Shown one piece after another: positions 51,385 to 64,000 of a DNA stretch of 64,000 bases; position 1 is the stretch's first letter; each line of letters begins with the position of its first letter. The DNA lies in assembly GCA_004764695.1 (NCBI GenBank), contig SMSO01000036.1, forward strand, positions 888,001-952,000, written 5' to 3'. Position numbers and translations under genes: made by a program. The notes beneath the pieces are model-generated. The model saw nothing but the letters and a program-made list of their open reading frames with translations. It searched no databases and had not been told where the DNA came from. The DNA is from Schizochytrium sp. TIO01. Taxonomy: Eukaryota; Sar; Bigyra; Thraustochytrida; Thraustochytriidae.

Positions 51385-53724
51385 ATTCAACCTTTCTGCA
51401 CGGCTTGGCATACATGAGTATTCAGTTTGACTTGGGTTGATACATTGGCACTAAGCTAAAAATGAATCGAATTGCTCAGTGGGAGCTTGAATAGCAAGAG
51501 AATATAGCATCGGTGCTGTGTTATGTCTGCATGTCTTTCATTTGAGTTTATATTGGCATTAATTTTATGCTCTTCATGTCTATTCCACTTAGCCTATGTA
51601 CAGTAGCTGCAAGTTGTCTCCACATGGGTTCAGCTAAGTTACTACTGGCACTTATTTCGGCATACAGTACCCCTTTTAAGGAGCAATAGATTGTGCCCTT
51701 TTTCCACCTATGTATATAAGGTAGGTAAGTATTAAGAAAAAAAAATCATAAAACTTTATATAAATGAAAAGCACTAGTACTATAATATTTTATTAGCTAC
51801 TCCTCATGGTACCGGCATTTAAACCATACTTAAGTTTTTAGTGTTTAAGTTTTTAAATGAAAATAATTAATTGATTTTAATAGTGTAGGCCTGCACTATA
51901 TCACATGATAATAATAACAACCATAAATAACCACTTTACTTTTTATGTTCTACAGAGATATTTAGCTCATCAGTACTCTTTTTAGCGTTACTATCCTTTG
52001 GCTTATAAAGTAATAGTAGTAACGCATAAAATAATTTGTCAAGAAAGCGAGCACCTAGCCTAACAAATTTGAAAACGCTTTTGCTTTGCAACGCGAAGGA
52101 ACTTTCCTCAAACATAATCAGATGTTCTGAGCCTTACTTTAAGCCTCCAGGTAAATAACTGTAGGGATCCTGGGATATTCCCCTGCAGAAAGTTATTCTT
52201 TCAAAGTACCAGAGCGCCTGTACTACCCATTAGTAAGAGGTCTTCAGTTTTTTGCAGAGTGTTCTATGAAAAGATAAATTGATGAATGTTTGTAACATTG
52301 ACATGTTGCCTGCCATGATTTTGGCTTTGAAGCCAATACTTGCAAATTAATAAATAGTGAGATCATACAATTTGACTGGGGCCATCAATATATATAAACA
52401 CAGAATATCTTAAAGGCTGTCTAGATCTGTGACAATCTTGTCTTCCGGGTTTTTAATGGTATTTTTTTTTTTTTAAATAATCATCATCAATAGTCAACAA
52501 ATTTACCGCATGCCAAAGCAACCCTCAGGCTTCAACTTCTTTAGTTTGTATAGCACTTGCTTATATCCTGTGATTTGCATTCAATCATGGTCACTTTTGC
52601 GCCGGAGTCTTAAAAGTAAATAAAAATTGCTATTGTGTACATATAACGGAACTATAGTTGTACTACAAAAATTTGTACTTAAGATATGACTTGTCTACTC
52701 ATACCTCCTTTGTTGATTTTTGAATAGTAATAATAATAATAATAAACATAAGGGCGTGTATTTTCAAGGTATAGAAAATGGATCTCTTTAATCAATAGAA
52801 CAAGCTCCTGCATCTGGATAGAAGTATCCAAACCACAAATTAAGCATAATTTCCGGCTTAAATCTCTGAAAAAAAAAAGCAAAAAAAATACAATTTCCAT
52901 ATTTAGCTTTTTAGGAATGAAAACTCTTTAAAATGAGGGAATTTATACTATTGTGATGCAGGATGCGAAAGATTGCAGGTGTTAGAACATAACTCACTCT
53001 CGTGGTTACCAGGGGCACTTTACTCAGGTCAAATCTCAAGGATACGCACGAAGAATTTGTAAACGTGACAGTCGTTTTCAATTGCGCAACAATTCTTTAG
53101 TTCTAGGCAGTCTAGTGGGTAGATTGCAGAATTCATATTAGACCTAAATATTGGCGACACCAAAAAGAGATCTAACAATGGTTGATTACGGTTTTGAGTA
53201 GTTGCAGAATAGCATATCTAGTTTTTAATTAATAGGCCACTAAGAGTAGTTTTATTTTATTAGTATTATTCAAAAACGCTCACAGCCATCGCATCTACTC
53301 TAGGCTAGTATGATCAAACCTTCAGGAGCCCTCCAGATAGTTTTCTGCTATATCGGCAAGTTTCTGCCCACGGCCAGTCTCTGACTTGAAAGCACACCCA
53401 TAGAGCAAAAAAGAGAGAGGCTGAAGGGGGTCGACGCCCAGGCGTACCTTCTACCTTCAGCCCTCGATCACGTGAACTCTTCCCGTAGGTTTGCTCCTGT
53501 ATTGAAGGTTGAGACGTTTGTATTATCTGCTTCCCGCCGTGTAGCGGATTCAGGTGAAGAAGACGCACATTGCGTAGGACCAGCATTGACAGGGGAAGGT
53601 AGAACTAGAATAAACCTCCAGAATATACAAAATCAACGTCAATATCTTCATTTCTTATAGTCACTCTAGCGTGACAATCTGGTAACGTTCGAACCATCGT
53701 GGGGCGTACATAGATTCTCTGAAC

Positions 53725-56199
53725 ATGGTCCAATTTGGCACTAAGCTTCATACAAATAAGGTTGCAAAGTGGGCAGAGTTTTACGTGGACTACAATGAGT
53801 TGAAACGTTTGATCAAAGAGGTGCGGAAGCGCTTGGATGAGATCAAACAACGTTCAGTAAATTTTTCAAACTCAGGTAAACCAAATCATCGAGGCCGTCA
53901 TGAGAATGCTAGCAATGACAGCCAACAATGGAACCCGACTACCCCATCTATTCCAGAATTTGACGTCTTGAGTCGCGCCTCATCCACCAATGAGGCCACT
54001 GACGAGAAAAAGGCAAGTGAGCCATCTTCTGCTCCTACGCCAACTTCGCCGCCAGTCTATTCGTTAAATGAGCATCACAGTAGTTACGAAGAAGACATTC
54101 GTCCACATCGGAAACCCCGGGTCCAACGGGCTTGGACAAGCGATGAAACGACAGCCTTTGCGCCGAGCCGGACCCGATTTGAGAATGAATATGGTACTAC
54201 AAGTGCGCTGAAGACTCACTCAAGCTCTGTAAGCACAGATGATTCTGAAACATGGGGTGAGTTTAATGGCCGTCAATCATCAGTAATGGACGCAAGTGTT
54301 CATCTTGAGCTCCTACGTTCCGAAAATCCTGATCAGGTTTTCATCGAGAAAGTGAAAAAGGAAGCTCTCAAGGTGAATACGTTTTACTTGAAGACATTAG
54401 ATGAGTTTCAAAAGAAGCACACAACGCTACTATTTAAGTTTTCCCAGCTTCGCTCAGTTCATGCTGTGGTTGATATTGATGTAGAGGAGGATGCTACAAT
54501 GCTTTCAAAGGACACGCTTAGCGCGGATAGTGTCAAGCGGGCGTTCCGTGACTTATATCGTGAAATGAATTATCTGCAAAACTTTGCGATTCTTAACTAC
54601 ACGGCCTTCGTAAAAATTCTGAAGAAGCATGACAAAGCTACTGGCTTGCGAATGAATAAGCCTCTTACTCGGTACTTGCACCAACATTATGAGGATGGAT
54701 TCATCAAAACTGAGCGTTTACACCAGCTCATCGAATCTGTCGAGAGAGATTTTGCCAACAATTTTTGTGCGCATAATGTCACGGTTGCCCGTAGCGAACT
54801 CCTTCTGAAACAGGAAACTGTGGATGATTGGGATATGCTTCATATTGGCCTTCGTCTTGGTATGGTGATTGTTCTTGTCATTTGGGTTTTATGGGATGTG
54901 GCAATTGATGCTTGGATTAAACCTGATGAAGCTCAGATGCCCCCGGAGATATCTCGAATTTTTCGTGGATTTGGATTCTTTGTTGTGGGCCTATGGATGT
55001 GGGCATTTTGCATTTATGTTTGGACTACCGAACGCATTCACTATATCTATCTTTTTGAGTTTGACCCGCGCCGCACTCTCCTGCCGGATGAAATGCTCAG
55101 TAAAGCCTCAATGGTCACACTTGTTTATCTTACGCACCTCCTGGTTTATATAAAAATTGCACGGGGTGAGCTTTTTAACGTCCCAATTTCAGCAGCGCGA
55201 TACATCCCTCTCATCTTATTCGCTTATATGACGCTTCTTTTTATCTTCCCTATTGAGCAGAATGGCACAATTCTCAATGCTATTTTCCACACCGTGTTCC
55301 CGTTTTCCCAAAAGGTCACCTTCTTTTATTCTTTTGTTGGAGATGTGCTTACCTCACTTACAAAGCCATTGGTAGATGTGGCATTTACATTTTGCTTCTT
55401 CTTTACGGGAGATTGGCACCGTATGTACAACAATGACATGGCTAATATTGCTGATGGTTTGGGCGAGCATGGCTCGTGCGCTGATAGTTTTCTTTTTACT
55501 CGCGTGTTCACCCCTATGATCATTGCCGCTCCGCTGATCTTTCGTATGCTTCAGAATATGCGACGTTACTGGGACACCAATGACCGCTTCCCACATCTAC
55601 TCAATGCCGCAAAATATGCATTCTCAAACCTCATTGTTCTCCTTGGCGCATTTCACCCAACGTTCACCTCGGTGACGAAGAACACATCATGGTATAAATC
55701 ACTATGGGTTGGGGCATTTGTCGTGTCAACTCTTTTCACCTATTACTGGGATATCGTTTTCGATTGGGGTTTGTGTAAGAAAGGCCAAGGCTTGCTCCGT
55801 GAGCATCTCATGCTTCCTGATAAGAGGTATTACTACTGTGCTATGGTGATTGACCTCGTATTACGTTTCACTTGGTGTTTGACTCTAATCCCACAACTAA
55901 ATGTGTTTTTCAATGTAACTAATCAGGCTTATACAGTGCTACTCCTAGGCATCACTGAGCTCATTCGACGGACAATTTGGACTATTATACGTGTGGAGCA
56001 TGAACACAACTACAATGATCTTGGCTATCGTAGAGTAACCTTTGTCCCGTTAGACTTTCGCTCTGGCACATATAGTCGCTTCCACCGACACGGGGATGCT
56101 CGTTCTTCAGTCATGCTGGAGCTAGGCTCATTCGGTACAATCGTTTTAATTTTCTGCATAATTGCTATTGAGACAGGTGGTGATGCCGATTCCGACTAA
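53725..56199 (+). CDS. SPX-EXS phosphate exporter (XPR1/PHO1 family)
   Basis: The 824-aa membrane protein is expected to export inorganic phosphate. The N-terminal SPX domain begins MVQFGTKLHTNKVAKWAEFY followed by DYNELKRLIKEV. It is interrupted by a disordered insert (about 45-195) and resumes at about 200-345, ending with the basic helix FVKILKKHDKATG. The Tyr/Lys pattern forms the inositol-pyrophosphate pocket in known SPX domains. Membrane helices start at about 376 (GMVIVLVIWVLWDVAI). The EXS domain lies at about 520-780 and includes FTGDWHRMYNNDMANIADGL, YWDTNDRFPHLLNAAKY, TYYWDIVFDWGL and RRTIWTIIRVEHEHNYN. The length is usual for the family. Regulation by phosphate status through SPX is family knowledge, not seen here. 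Single exon, convergent with the B56 gene. Confidence 0.94.
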   Translation: MVQFGTKLHTNKVAKWAEFYVDYNELKRLIKEVRKRLDEIKQRSVNFSNSGKPNHRGRHENASNDSQQWNPTTPSIPEFDVLSRASSTNEATDEKKASEPSSAPTPTSPPVYSLNEHHSSYEEDIRPHRKPRVQRAWTSDETTAFAPSRTRFENEYGTTSALKTHSSSVSTDDSETWGEFNGRQSSVMDASVHLELLRSENPDQVFIEKVKKEALKVNTFYLKTLDEFQKKHTTLLFKFSQLRSVHAVVDIDVEEDATMLSKDTLSADSVKRAFRDLYREMNYLQNFAILNYTAFVKILKKHDKATGLRMNKPLTRYLHQHYEDGFIKTERLHQLIESVERDFANNFCAHNVTVARSELLLKQETVDDWDMLHIGLRLGMVIVLVIWVLWDVAIDAWIKPDEAQMPPEISRIFRGFGFFVVGLWMWAFCIYVWTTERIHYIYLFEFDPRRTLLPDEMLSKASMVTLVYLTHLLVYIKIARGELFNVPISAARYIPLILFAYMTLLFIFPIEQNGTILNAIFHTVFPFSQKVTFFYSFVGDVLTSLTKPLVDVAFTFCFFFTGDWHRMYNNDMANIADGLGEHGSCADSFLFTRVFTPMIIAAPLIFRMLQNMRRYWDTNDRFPHLLNAAKYAFSNLIVLLGAFHPTFTSVTKNTSWYKSLWVGAFVVSTLFTYYWDIVFDWGLCKKGQGLLREHLMLPDKRYYYCAMVIDLVLRFTWCLTLIPQLNVFFNVTNQAYTVLLLGITELIRRTIWTIIRVEHEHNYNDLGYRRVTFVPLDFRSGTYSRFHRHGDARSSVMLELGSFGTIVLIFCIIAIETGGDADSD

Positions 56200-56635
56200 T
56201 TCAGACTTCTCTAAATTATCCAGTAAGACCGGTAATTGCAACTCGAAGCTTAGAAACAATGTAGTATTTGCTGACTCAAAGCTATCGTTCTATCCACCTG
56301 CTGGTTGATAATAGAAAGGTCTAGATCTTTTCTCGATTTTGAATCCACCATTATGAATCCGCCGTCAAGTAAGGATATTCCTGGTTAAACACATGCTTTT
56401 GGTTTAAGAAACCGATGAAGTCCTGTTGAACTTTGGAAATAAAATAGAAACAGAGTAGTCTAGTTTTATCCAATTTCAAACTATCGTGGAACACAACATT
56501 CAAGAACAAACCTAACATTTATGTGTTTGGTTTAGTTTATGTTGTTTTTTCTATTTCTTGTCCAGGATGTTTGGAGTATGTCGGTTATGACTATTCTTTT
56601 GGCCCCACAATTTTTTGCATATGCCTAAAATGAAG
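56200..56635. other. Convergent intergenic region
   Basis: 436 bp shared 3' flank between the SPX-EXS gene and the B56 gene. No feature is recognised. Confidence 0.7.
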
Positions 56636-58021
56636 TTATTCTTTACTTTCTTCAATCTCAATTTGCTTTGTAAGAGTATCCCATAATTCTATTCGCTTTG
56701 TGTGTCGAATGGGAGACTCAATTATACTTGCTTGTTTTGAAAATGACTCTGGGTCGACATTGTACCGCTCTTTGTAAATATCCATCACGTTATAGGACAA
56801 CATTGTTACAGCTGCGTTCCAGTGTGGGTTAGCAGCATCAACATTGCGACCTAGCGAAGCAAAGACGAGTTTAATGTCGTTTGATTCTATTCTCTCATTT
56901 GGATCTACCTTGAAGAGATTTACAATGTGCTCATTATTCCACAAGAAAAGAGCACGCTCACATACTTGAAAGTGCTCACTAGAAACGCACCGCGAGAGAC
57001 AGCGAAACAATGGCTTGGTGACGAGCCTGAGAATCTCAGGTCTTAGAAGTTCAAGTACTTCCTCTAGTTCATTGAGAAAGTGTACTTGCTTTTGACTGTT
57101 TCCCCATGGCCAGTATTCAACGAGCTTTTCAACCACAAACTGAGCTGTAGTTTGGTCTTTCTCAATGTATTGAGTAATGCAGTATGTCAGCTGGGAGGTA
57201 AATGCTGCCATCCACGGTGATTTGTGGAGTGGAATAAGAGAACAGCGGATGAAGGTCAAGTGCTCTGGTTTGAGTGGAAGCGCAAAACCATTAATAATAC
57301 TTCCTAAAATCTCAAGTAGTTCGGCGATTCCATTCTGTCGTTTGCTTTCGAACGAAAATCTCGCGAAAACGAAGCTAATCTGCTTGCGAATGAAGCTACG
57401 ATGCGTCATGAACTTGCCATAGATCCTGTGTAAAATCGTTTTAAGGTAATCACGTTCACGTGGATCATCTGATTCAAACAAAGTAATCAAACTTATGCAA
57501 AAGTCCTGGTCAATTAAACCAGTTTTCTTTCCAACTTTTGCAGGGAAGTCGGCGCTGACGACAAGCCGCAAAAGTAACTCATAAACTACTTGCTTGTGCG
57601 GCCATGCCATATCGAGCCATGGTTCATCTTCTTCTGGATCGAAGTCATCAAGTTGCGGTGGTAAGGCCACGAAGATATTACTCTTTATCATTGTCACGAG
57701 TTCGAGAAGAACTGGTTCTGTGAGATACTCTTGTTTTGATCGAGCAGGCCCCGAATTTAGAAATTCTACTAGGTCAAGCAGTGCCTTACGCTTGAAAGTC
57801 ACAAACGCTTTGTCTCTCGACTCTTGCGAAACAAAGTTGGCAGGTACACTGCAAAATTGAAGCTTTTGACGTAATAGCTCCATTCGTTTGCTCACATTAG
57901 AAACAGATTTTAAAGAAGGAAGATCTTCCTCTGGATTGATACCTCCTTTGGCAAGATTAATCTCATCGGCCTTGGCATTGGACAGACGCCTTCGAAGATT
58001 CCGCACAAGATTGTTTGCCAT
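56636..58021 (-). CDS. PP2A B56 (B') regulatory subunit
   Basis: The 461-aa protein is a HEAT-repeat-like regulatory subunit that would direct the PP2A core enzyme to its substrates. Diagnostic B56 segments run through most of its length: KRKALLDLVEFLNS, WPHKQVVYELLLRLVVS, FISLITLFESDDPRERDYL in a close variant, KTILHRIYGKFMTHRSFIRK, NGIAELLEILGSIINGFALP, LKPEHLTFIRCSLIPLHK, and KYWPWGNSQKQVHFLNELEE in a close variant. The short basic N-terminus (NLVRNLRRRLSNAKADE) may be a localisation signal. Length and order match the family; no truncation is seen. It starts at the ATG at 58021 and is divergent from the STAND gene. Confidence 0.93.
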   Translation of the reverse strand: MANNLVRNLRRRLSNAKADEINLAKGGINPEEDLPSLKSVSNVSKRMELLRQKLQFCSVPANFVSQESRDKAFVTFKRKALLDLVEFLNSGPARSKQEYLTEPVLLELVTMIKSNIFVALPPQLDDFDPEEDEPWLDMAWPHKQVVYELLLRLVVSADFPAKVGKKTGLIDQDFCISLITLFESDDPRERDYLKTILHRIYGKFMTHRSFIRKQISFVFARFSFESKRQNGIAELLEILGSIINGFALPLKPEHLTFIRCSLIPLHKSPWMAAFTSQLTYCITQYIEKDQTTAQFVVEKLVEYWPWGNSQKQVHFLNELEEVLELLRPEILRLVTKPLFRCLSRCVSSEHFQVCERALFLWNNEHIVNLFKVDPNERIESNDIKLVFASLGRNVDAANPHWNAAVTMLSYNVMDIYKERYNVDPESFSKQASIIESPIRHTKRIELWDTLTKQIEIEESKE

Positions 58022-60815
<2,794 letters not shown>

Positions 60816-63800
60816 ATGGTGCGACGATGGAGAAACGTGCGCGTTTTCATTAGCTCCACCTTCCGCGATACACACTTTGAACGAGATGCATTAACTCGAC
60901 TCATATTCCCTGAACTTCGCCAATGGTGCGAAGAGCGTTATCTTCATGTGACCGAAGTTGATCTAAGGTGGGGTGTCACACAAGAGGAAAGTGCCGCAGG
61001 CAAAGCTATTGAAATTTGTCTCGACGAGATTGATCGTTCAGATATTTTCCTTTGTCTAATAGGTAGTCGCTATGGATGGGTTCCAGACAAATACGAGGTT
61101 GGCACTGAGTCGAGGTTCATGTGGATCAAAGAACAATCGGGATTATCCATCACTGAACTTGAGATTATGCGTGGAGCTCTTAATTCCCAAGATACTCTTG
61201 CAGAAAATGTAAGCCATGCTTTATTTTACTTTAGAGATGAAGAATTTCTTAAAGACCTTGAAGCTTCGCCCAAAAGTTTATGCGAATTCACAGATGGACA
61301 TACTGAGTACCGCTCAGGTGAGCTCATTTACATCCCAAACGAGGAGAAACAGGCTAAACTTTTGGCTCTAAAACAACGGATTCAAGAGGAAGCTAAGAAA
61401 AGTACAAATAATATCAAGACCTTTATCCATGAAAAGTATCCATCATTGTATCATACGGATGAACGCCTAAGCCAGACAAACGAGGCTACTTTACGAAAGT
61501 TTTGCGACATGGTTCTCACGGACTTAAAGAGAGCAATCGATGAACGCTACCCAATGCGTTTAATGCACGACGAATCGAACGTAGAAGAGGCCGCACTCGA
61601 AAACACTTACCATCAAGCATATATGGATTTTCGACTCAGCCAATTTTTACCTCGTGATCAAATCGTGCATCAAGTTGTAGATTTTGCAAGGAGAGAGGTT
61701 GTGCTTGACAAGATGCCACTTCTTGTCTATGGAGAGTCCGGTGTTGGAAAGTCTAGCGTTCTTGCCAAAGTCTGTGAGATTTTGGATTTAGAGCAACAAC
61801 AAAATGAAAGCTCGGCCAGAGGTTCTGCTTTACAACTTGTTTCTGATCCATCAATCTCTCCTAACACTGTAGCATCAGACCGTCCCAGCCCACAGAGCGT
61901 TTCATTGGCAGAACAGCAGAGGCCTTTGAGGAAAGGGGCAATGAAGGGACAACCTAAAGCAAAACCTCAGGTTCTTATTAGATATTTCGCTGGAGCTTCA
62001 CCTGGATCGCGTCATATTCACAATATGTTGCGAACCTTAGTACAGGAGCTTCGAAGATGTGTTAGGAAATACCGCCCCAAAAATCGAGTTGACCAATTGT
62101 GGACACTCATAAGAACTTCTCTTTTTGTGGGTCAGCACATCAACCTGAATGGAAAGCTTAAAGAAAAGGAGACGGTTAGCTCTCTCCGGAGAGCAGGCAA
62201 GCGATACCACTACAAAGTAGTGAACGATATTCCCAGTTCTTATTCACAACTTGTTGAAGAGTTTAAACGTCTATTGTTAGACGCATGTAAATATACACGA
62301 CTTGTTCTCGTACTCGATAATCTGGATCATCTAGTGCGCGATAAAAACCATGCGTTAACTCTTAGCTGGCTACCTCATGAACTCCCTAAAAATTTACGAC
62401 TCGTCATTGGTGTGGAGTCTGACGAATTAAAATTGTTTGAAGCTGATTCACCAATTGTAGTTCCTCCTAGGTCCCCTGACCTGCCTCTGCCAAAGCGGCC
62501 GCTTTCTCCTCAACTACCTAGTAAGAAGAACAATCGCAAAAGAAGGCTTTCTAGGTCCTCAGGAAGAGGGCGCCGACGTGGGCGCAGTGCTGATCGGGAA
62601 CCAACTTCCCCATTTTCAGATTCGGGCATCGACTATCGGCCACAAGCACTGTCTTCTGATAATGGAAGTGCTGGAACCTTTTTTCCAGAACTCAGCCAGT
62701 TTGAGCAGTTCGAGCAACGCAGTTTTCTGGAGAGTTTTCAACTCCATTTTCGACAGCATCTTAAACTCCATGTTCCCCGTTTAACGCAAATTGAGGCCAG
62801 AGAGCTTATCATTGCACGGCTTGGGCAATACGGAAAGAAACTAAGCGATTGGCAAATGAAATCGCTCTTGGACAAAGCCTCTAGTGGAAATCCGACTTGG
62901 ATCGTGATCGCTTGTGAGGAGTTGCGAATCTTTAACGTCTATGAGAAAGTAAACAACCGTATCTTAGATCTCGCAGAAGATCTGCAGAGCCTACTTGATC
63001 AAATGATCAGTCGTCTTGAGCAAGATCATGGTCCACGCTTTGTAAGAGATGCCTTGTCAATCATCTTATGCTCCAGGGATGGCCTGTTTGAGCACGAGAT
63101 TATGGGAATATTAGGGGTCCCTCTAAGTTCGTGGTCTCAATTGTACTATAGTATTAAACCCCTACTTACAAATCATACACGAGCTGGTGATGAGCTCATC
63201 AGTTTTTCACATCATAACTTCACCTTAGCAATTCTGAAACGATACTTTGCCGGATCACCAGAAATGACCCCTGAAGAGGTATCCCTCTTACCCATGCGCT
63301 CGCCTCACGCGATTCCTATCCATGCACGTCTTTCCAAATTTTTTAGAGAGACGGCGTTCGACAGTAATAACACATACAATAGTGAAAATGGGCGAGCGCT
63401 TTCGTGTTTACCTTATCACTTACTACACGGAAGGCTATTCCGAACTCTTGAGGCTACATTAACTGACCTCGAATTCGTCGAAGCACTTCTCACGGCCGAC
63501 GCAGGGTTTAGCTGGATTGATGACTTAGCATCCTCCTGTGTTGCCTTTGAGTTAAATTTGGCTCTTCAAAACCAAGATCATACTGCGCATGGTTTGCGCC
63601 TTGACCTGGAAGGACCCCTTGGCGCCAGTCTCGGCCTTCTTTCCTCAAATCAGGTAGTATCATCGCAACCACTTGAAAGCGTCATAACTGAAGATATGAT
63701 CCTTCGCGTCCGGGATTATTACGCTTTTGCACAACGATACACTCCTGAATTGAGCGGGAACCCATCATTGGTGTTCCAATATGCAGCAAACCTGCCAGAC

Positions 63801-64000
63801 ATGAACGCGGCTTCCATCGCAGCACAAAAATTATGGGCGTCTGATCGTTCGCATCGCCCATGGTTGAGATGGGTAAATAAAATACAAGAGCAAGGTCCTT
63901 GTCTTCTGACATTATCAGGCCACACAGCCCCAGTTCTCTGGGTCGACATTTCACAGGACGGCAAAAGAGTTGTATCGGCTTCAGAAGACTGCACAATCCG
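60816..64000 (+). CDS. DUF4062-NACHT-WD40 STAND NTPase, 3' end beyond the window
   Basis: Open from the ATG at 60816 to the last base (1061 codons and 2 bases) with no stop. Residues about 8-100 are a DUF4062 domain of the TEP1/NPHP3/NWD1 type: VRVFISSTFRDTHFERDAL, TEVDLRWGVTQEES, IEICLDEIDRSDIFL, IGSRYGWVP. A helical linker leads to a NACHT-type NTPase with Walker A GESGVGKSS (about 306-314), FAGASPGS, and Walker B LVLVLDNLDHL (about 496-506). Low-complexity Ser/Pro/Arg inserts interrupt the NTPase (about 320-390 and 555-625). An alpha-helical winged-helix-like stretch follows. The last 30 residues begin a WD repeat (LTLSGHTAPVLWV, SASEDCTI), so a WD40 propeller probably continues outside. 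Such proteins are switch ATPases that assemble on a signal. The specific role (RNP, cilium or defence) is unknown. Confidence 0.9.
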   Translation, partial: MVRRWRNVRVFISSTFRDTHFERDALTRLIFPELRQWCEERYLHVTEVDLRWGVTQEESAAGKAIEICLDEIDRSDIFLCLIGSRYGWVPDKYEVGTESRFMWIKEQSGLSITELEIMRGALNSQDTLAENVSHALFYFRDEEFLKDLEASPKSLCEFTDGHTEYRSGELIYIPNEEKQAKLLALKQRIQEEAKKSTNNIKTFIHEKYPSLYHTDERLSQTNEATLRKFCDMVLTDLKRAIDERYPMRLMHDESNVEEAALENTYHQAYMDFRLSQFLPRDQIVHQVVDFARREVVLDKMPLLVYGESGVGKSSVLAKVCEILDLEQQQNESSARGSALQLVSDPSISPNTVASDRPSPQSVSLAEQQRPLRKGAMKGQPKAKPQVLIRYFAGASPGSRHIHNMLRTLVQELRRCVRKYRPKNRVDQLWTLIRTSLFVGQHINLNGKLKEKETVSSLRRAGKRYHYKVVNDIPSSYSQLVEEFKRLLLDACKYTRLVLVLDNLDHLVRDKNHALTLSWLPHELPKNLRLVIGVESDELKLFEADSPIVVPPRSPDLPLPKRPLSPQLPSKKNNRKRRLSRSSGRGRRRGRSADREPTSPFSDSGIDYRPQALSSDNGSAGTFFPELSQFEQFEQRSFLESFQLHFRQHLKLHVPRLTQIEARELIIARLGQYGKKLSDWQMKSLLDKASSGNPTWIVIACEELRIFNVYEKVNNRILDLAEDLQSLLDQMISRLEQDHGPRFVRDALSIILCSRDGLFEHEIMGILGVPLSSWSQLYYSIKPLLTNHTRAGDELISFSHHNFTLAILKRYFAGSPEMTPEEVSLLPMRSPHAIPIHARLSKFFRETAFDSNNTYNSENGRALSCLPYHLLHGRLFRTLEATLTDLEFVEALLTADAGFSWIDDLASSCVAFELNLALQNQDHTAHGLRLDLEGPLGASLGLLSSNQVVSSQPLESVITEDMILRVRDYYAFAQRYTPELSGNPSLVFQYAANLPDMNAASIAAQKLWASDRSHRPWLRWVNKIQEQGPCLLTLSGHTAPVLWVDISQDGKRVVSASEDCTI

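Larger units (their letters stand above)
48424..53724. other. 5.3-kb divergent intergenic region, kinase / SPX-EXS gene
   Basis: This is the largest gene-free stretch. A CT-rich block (48480-48830) lies next to the kinase start and is its likely 5' UTR or promoter. It also contains an (AT)n run (49419-49464), poly(T) of 29 (50278-50306), and three copies of the dispersed element (49853-49922, 50938-51002, 51330-51384) with a further partial near 51197. Open frames, including 50649-50984, have no domain. No transposase is seen. Confidence 0.6.

Overview
The window is nuclear DNA of a non-opisthokont eukaryote, most likely a protist. Genes are long and mostly uninterrupted, one gene has clear GT-AG introns, the standard stop codons are used, intergenic DNA is AT-rich with many microsatellites, and RNA polymerase III tRNA genes are present. 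A plant/protist-type organellar DNA polymerase, a cGMP-dependent-kinase-like protein with several cyclic-nucleotide domains, Golgi sulfotransferases, a cereblon and an SPX-EXS phosphate exporter would fit a stramenopile (a labyrinthulomycete is possible). That placement is inference; nothing here names the species.

Layout. 1-690: four tandem 209-bp units, each with a tRNA-Lys(CTT) gene, the first cut by the window edge. 1160-2569 (-): NEMP-like nuclear-envelope membrane protein. 4491-7349 (+): organellar DNA polymerase (POP, family A). 10605-11933 (+): putatively N-myristoylated low-complexity coiled-coil protein. 12600-14048 (-): SLC37/GlpT-type sugar-phosphate transporter. 17830-19338 and 22345-23838 (+): two paralogous type II membrane sulfotransferases. 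24651-29951 (-): giant multi-PH-domain protein. 31199-36283 (+): giant disordered protein with a 27-bp coding minisatellite. 36704-38197 (-): cereblon. 39122-39571 (+): small LRR protein. 42058-43217 (+): three-exon LIM-domain gene, assembled here from splice sites. 43914-48423 (-): WW + three cyclic-nucleotide-binding domains + AGC kinase, broken by a one-base frame change inside the kinase domain. 53725-56199 (+): XPR1/PHO1 (SPX-EXS) phosphate exporter. 56636-58021 (-): PP2A B56 regulatory subunit. 60816 to the window end (+): DUF4062-NACHT-WD40 STAND protein, open to the last base.

Genes mostly alternate in orientation, giving divergent pairs with 1-5 kb between them and convergent pairs with short 3' gaps. 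They do not form a pathway; most are ordinary eukaryotic housekeeping or signalling genes. The more unusual material is (i) the tRNA-Lys array with an alternating two-spacer structure, (ii) a short dispersed non-coding element found in both orientations upstream of the second sulfotransferase and in the large 48.4-53.7 kb gap, (iii) five exact copies of the palindrome TACCTAGGTA between genes around the sulfotransferases, (iv) the WW-fused kinase with its frame break, (v) a cereblon with an altered aromatic cage, (vi) sulfotransferases lacking the usual PAPS-loop lysine, and (vii) the STAND protein at the right edge.
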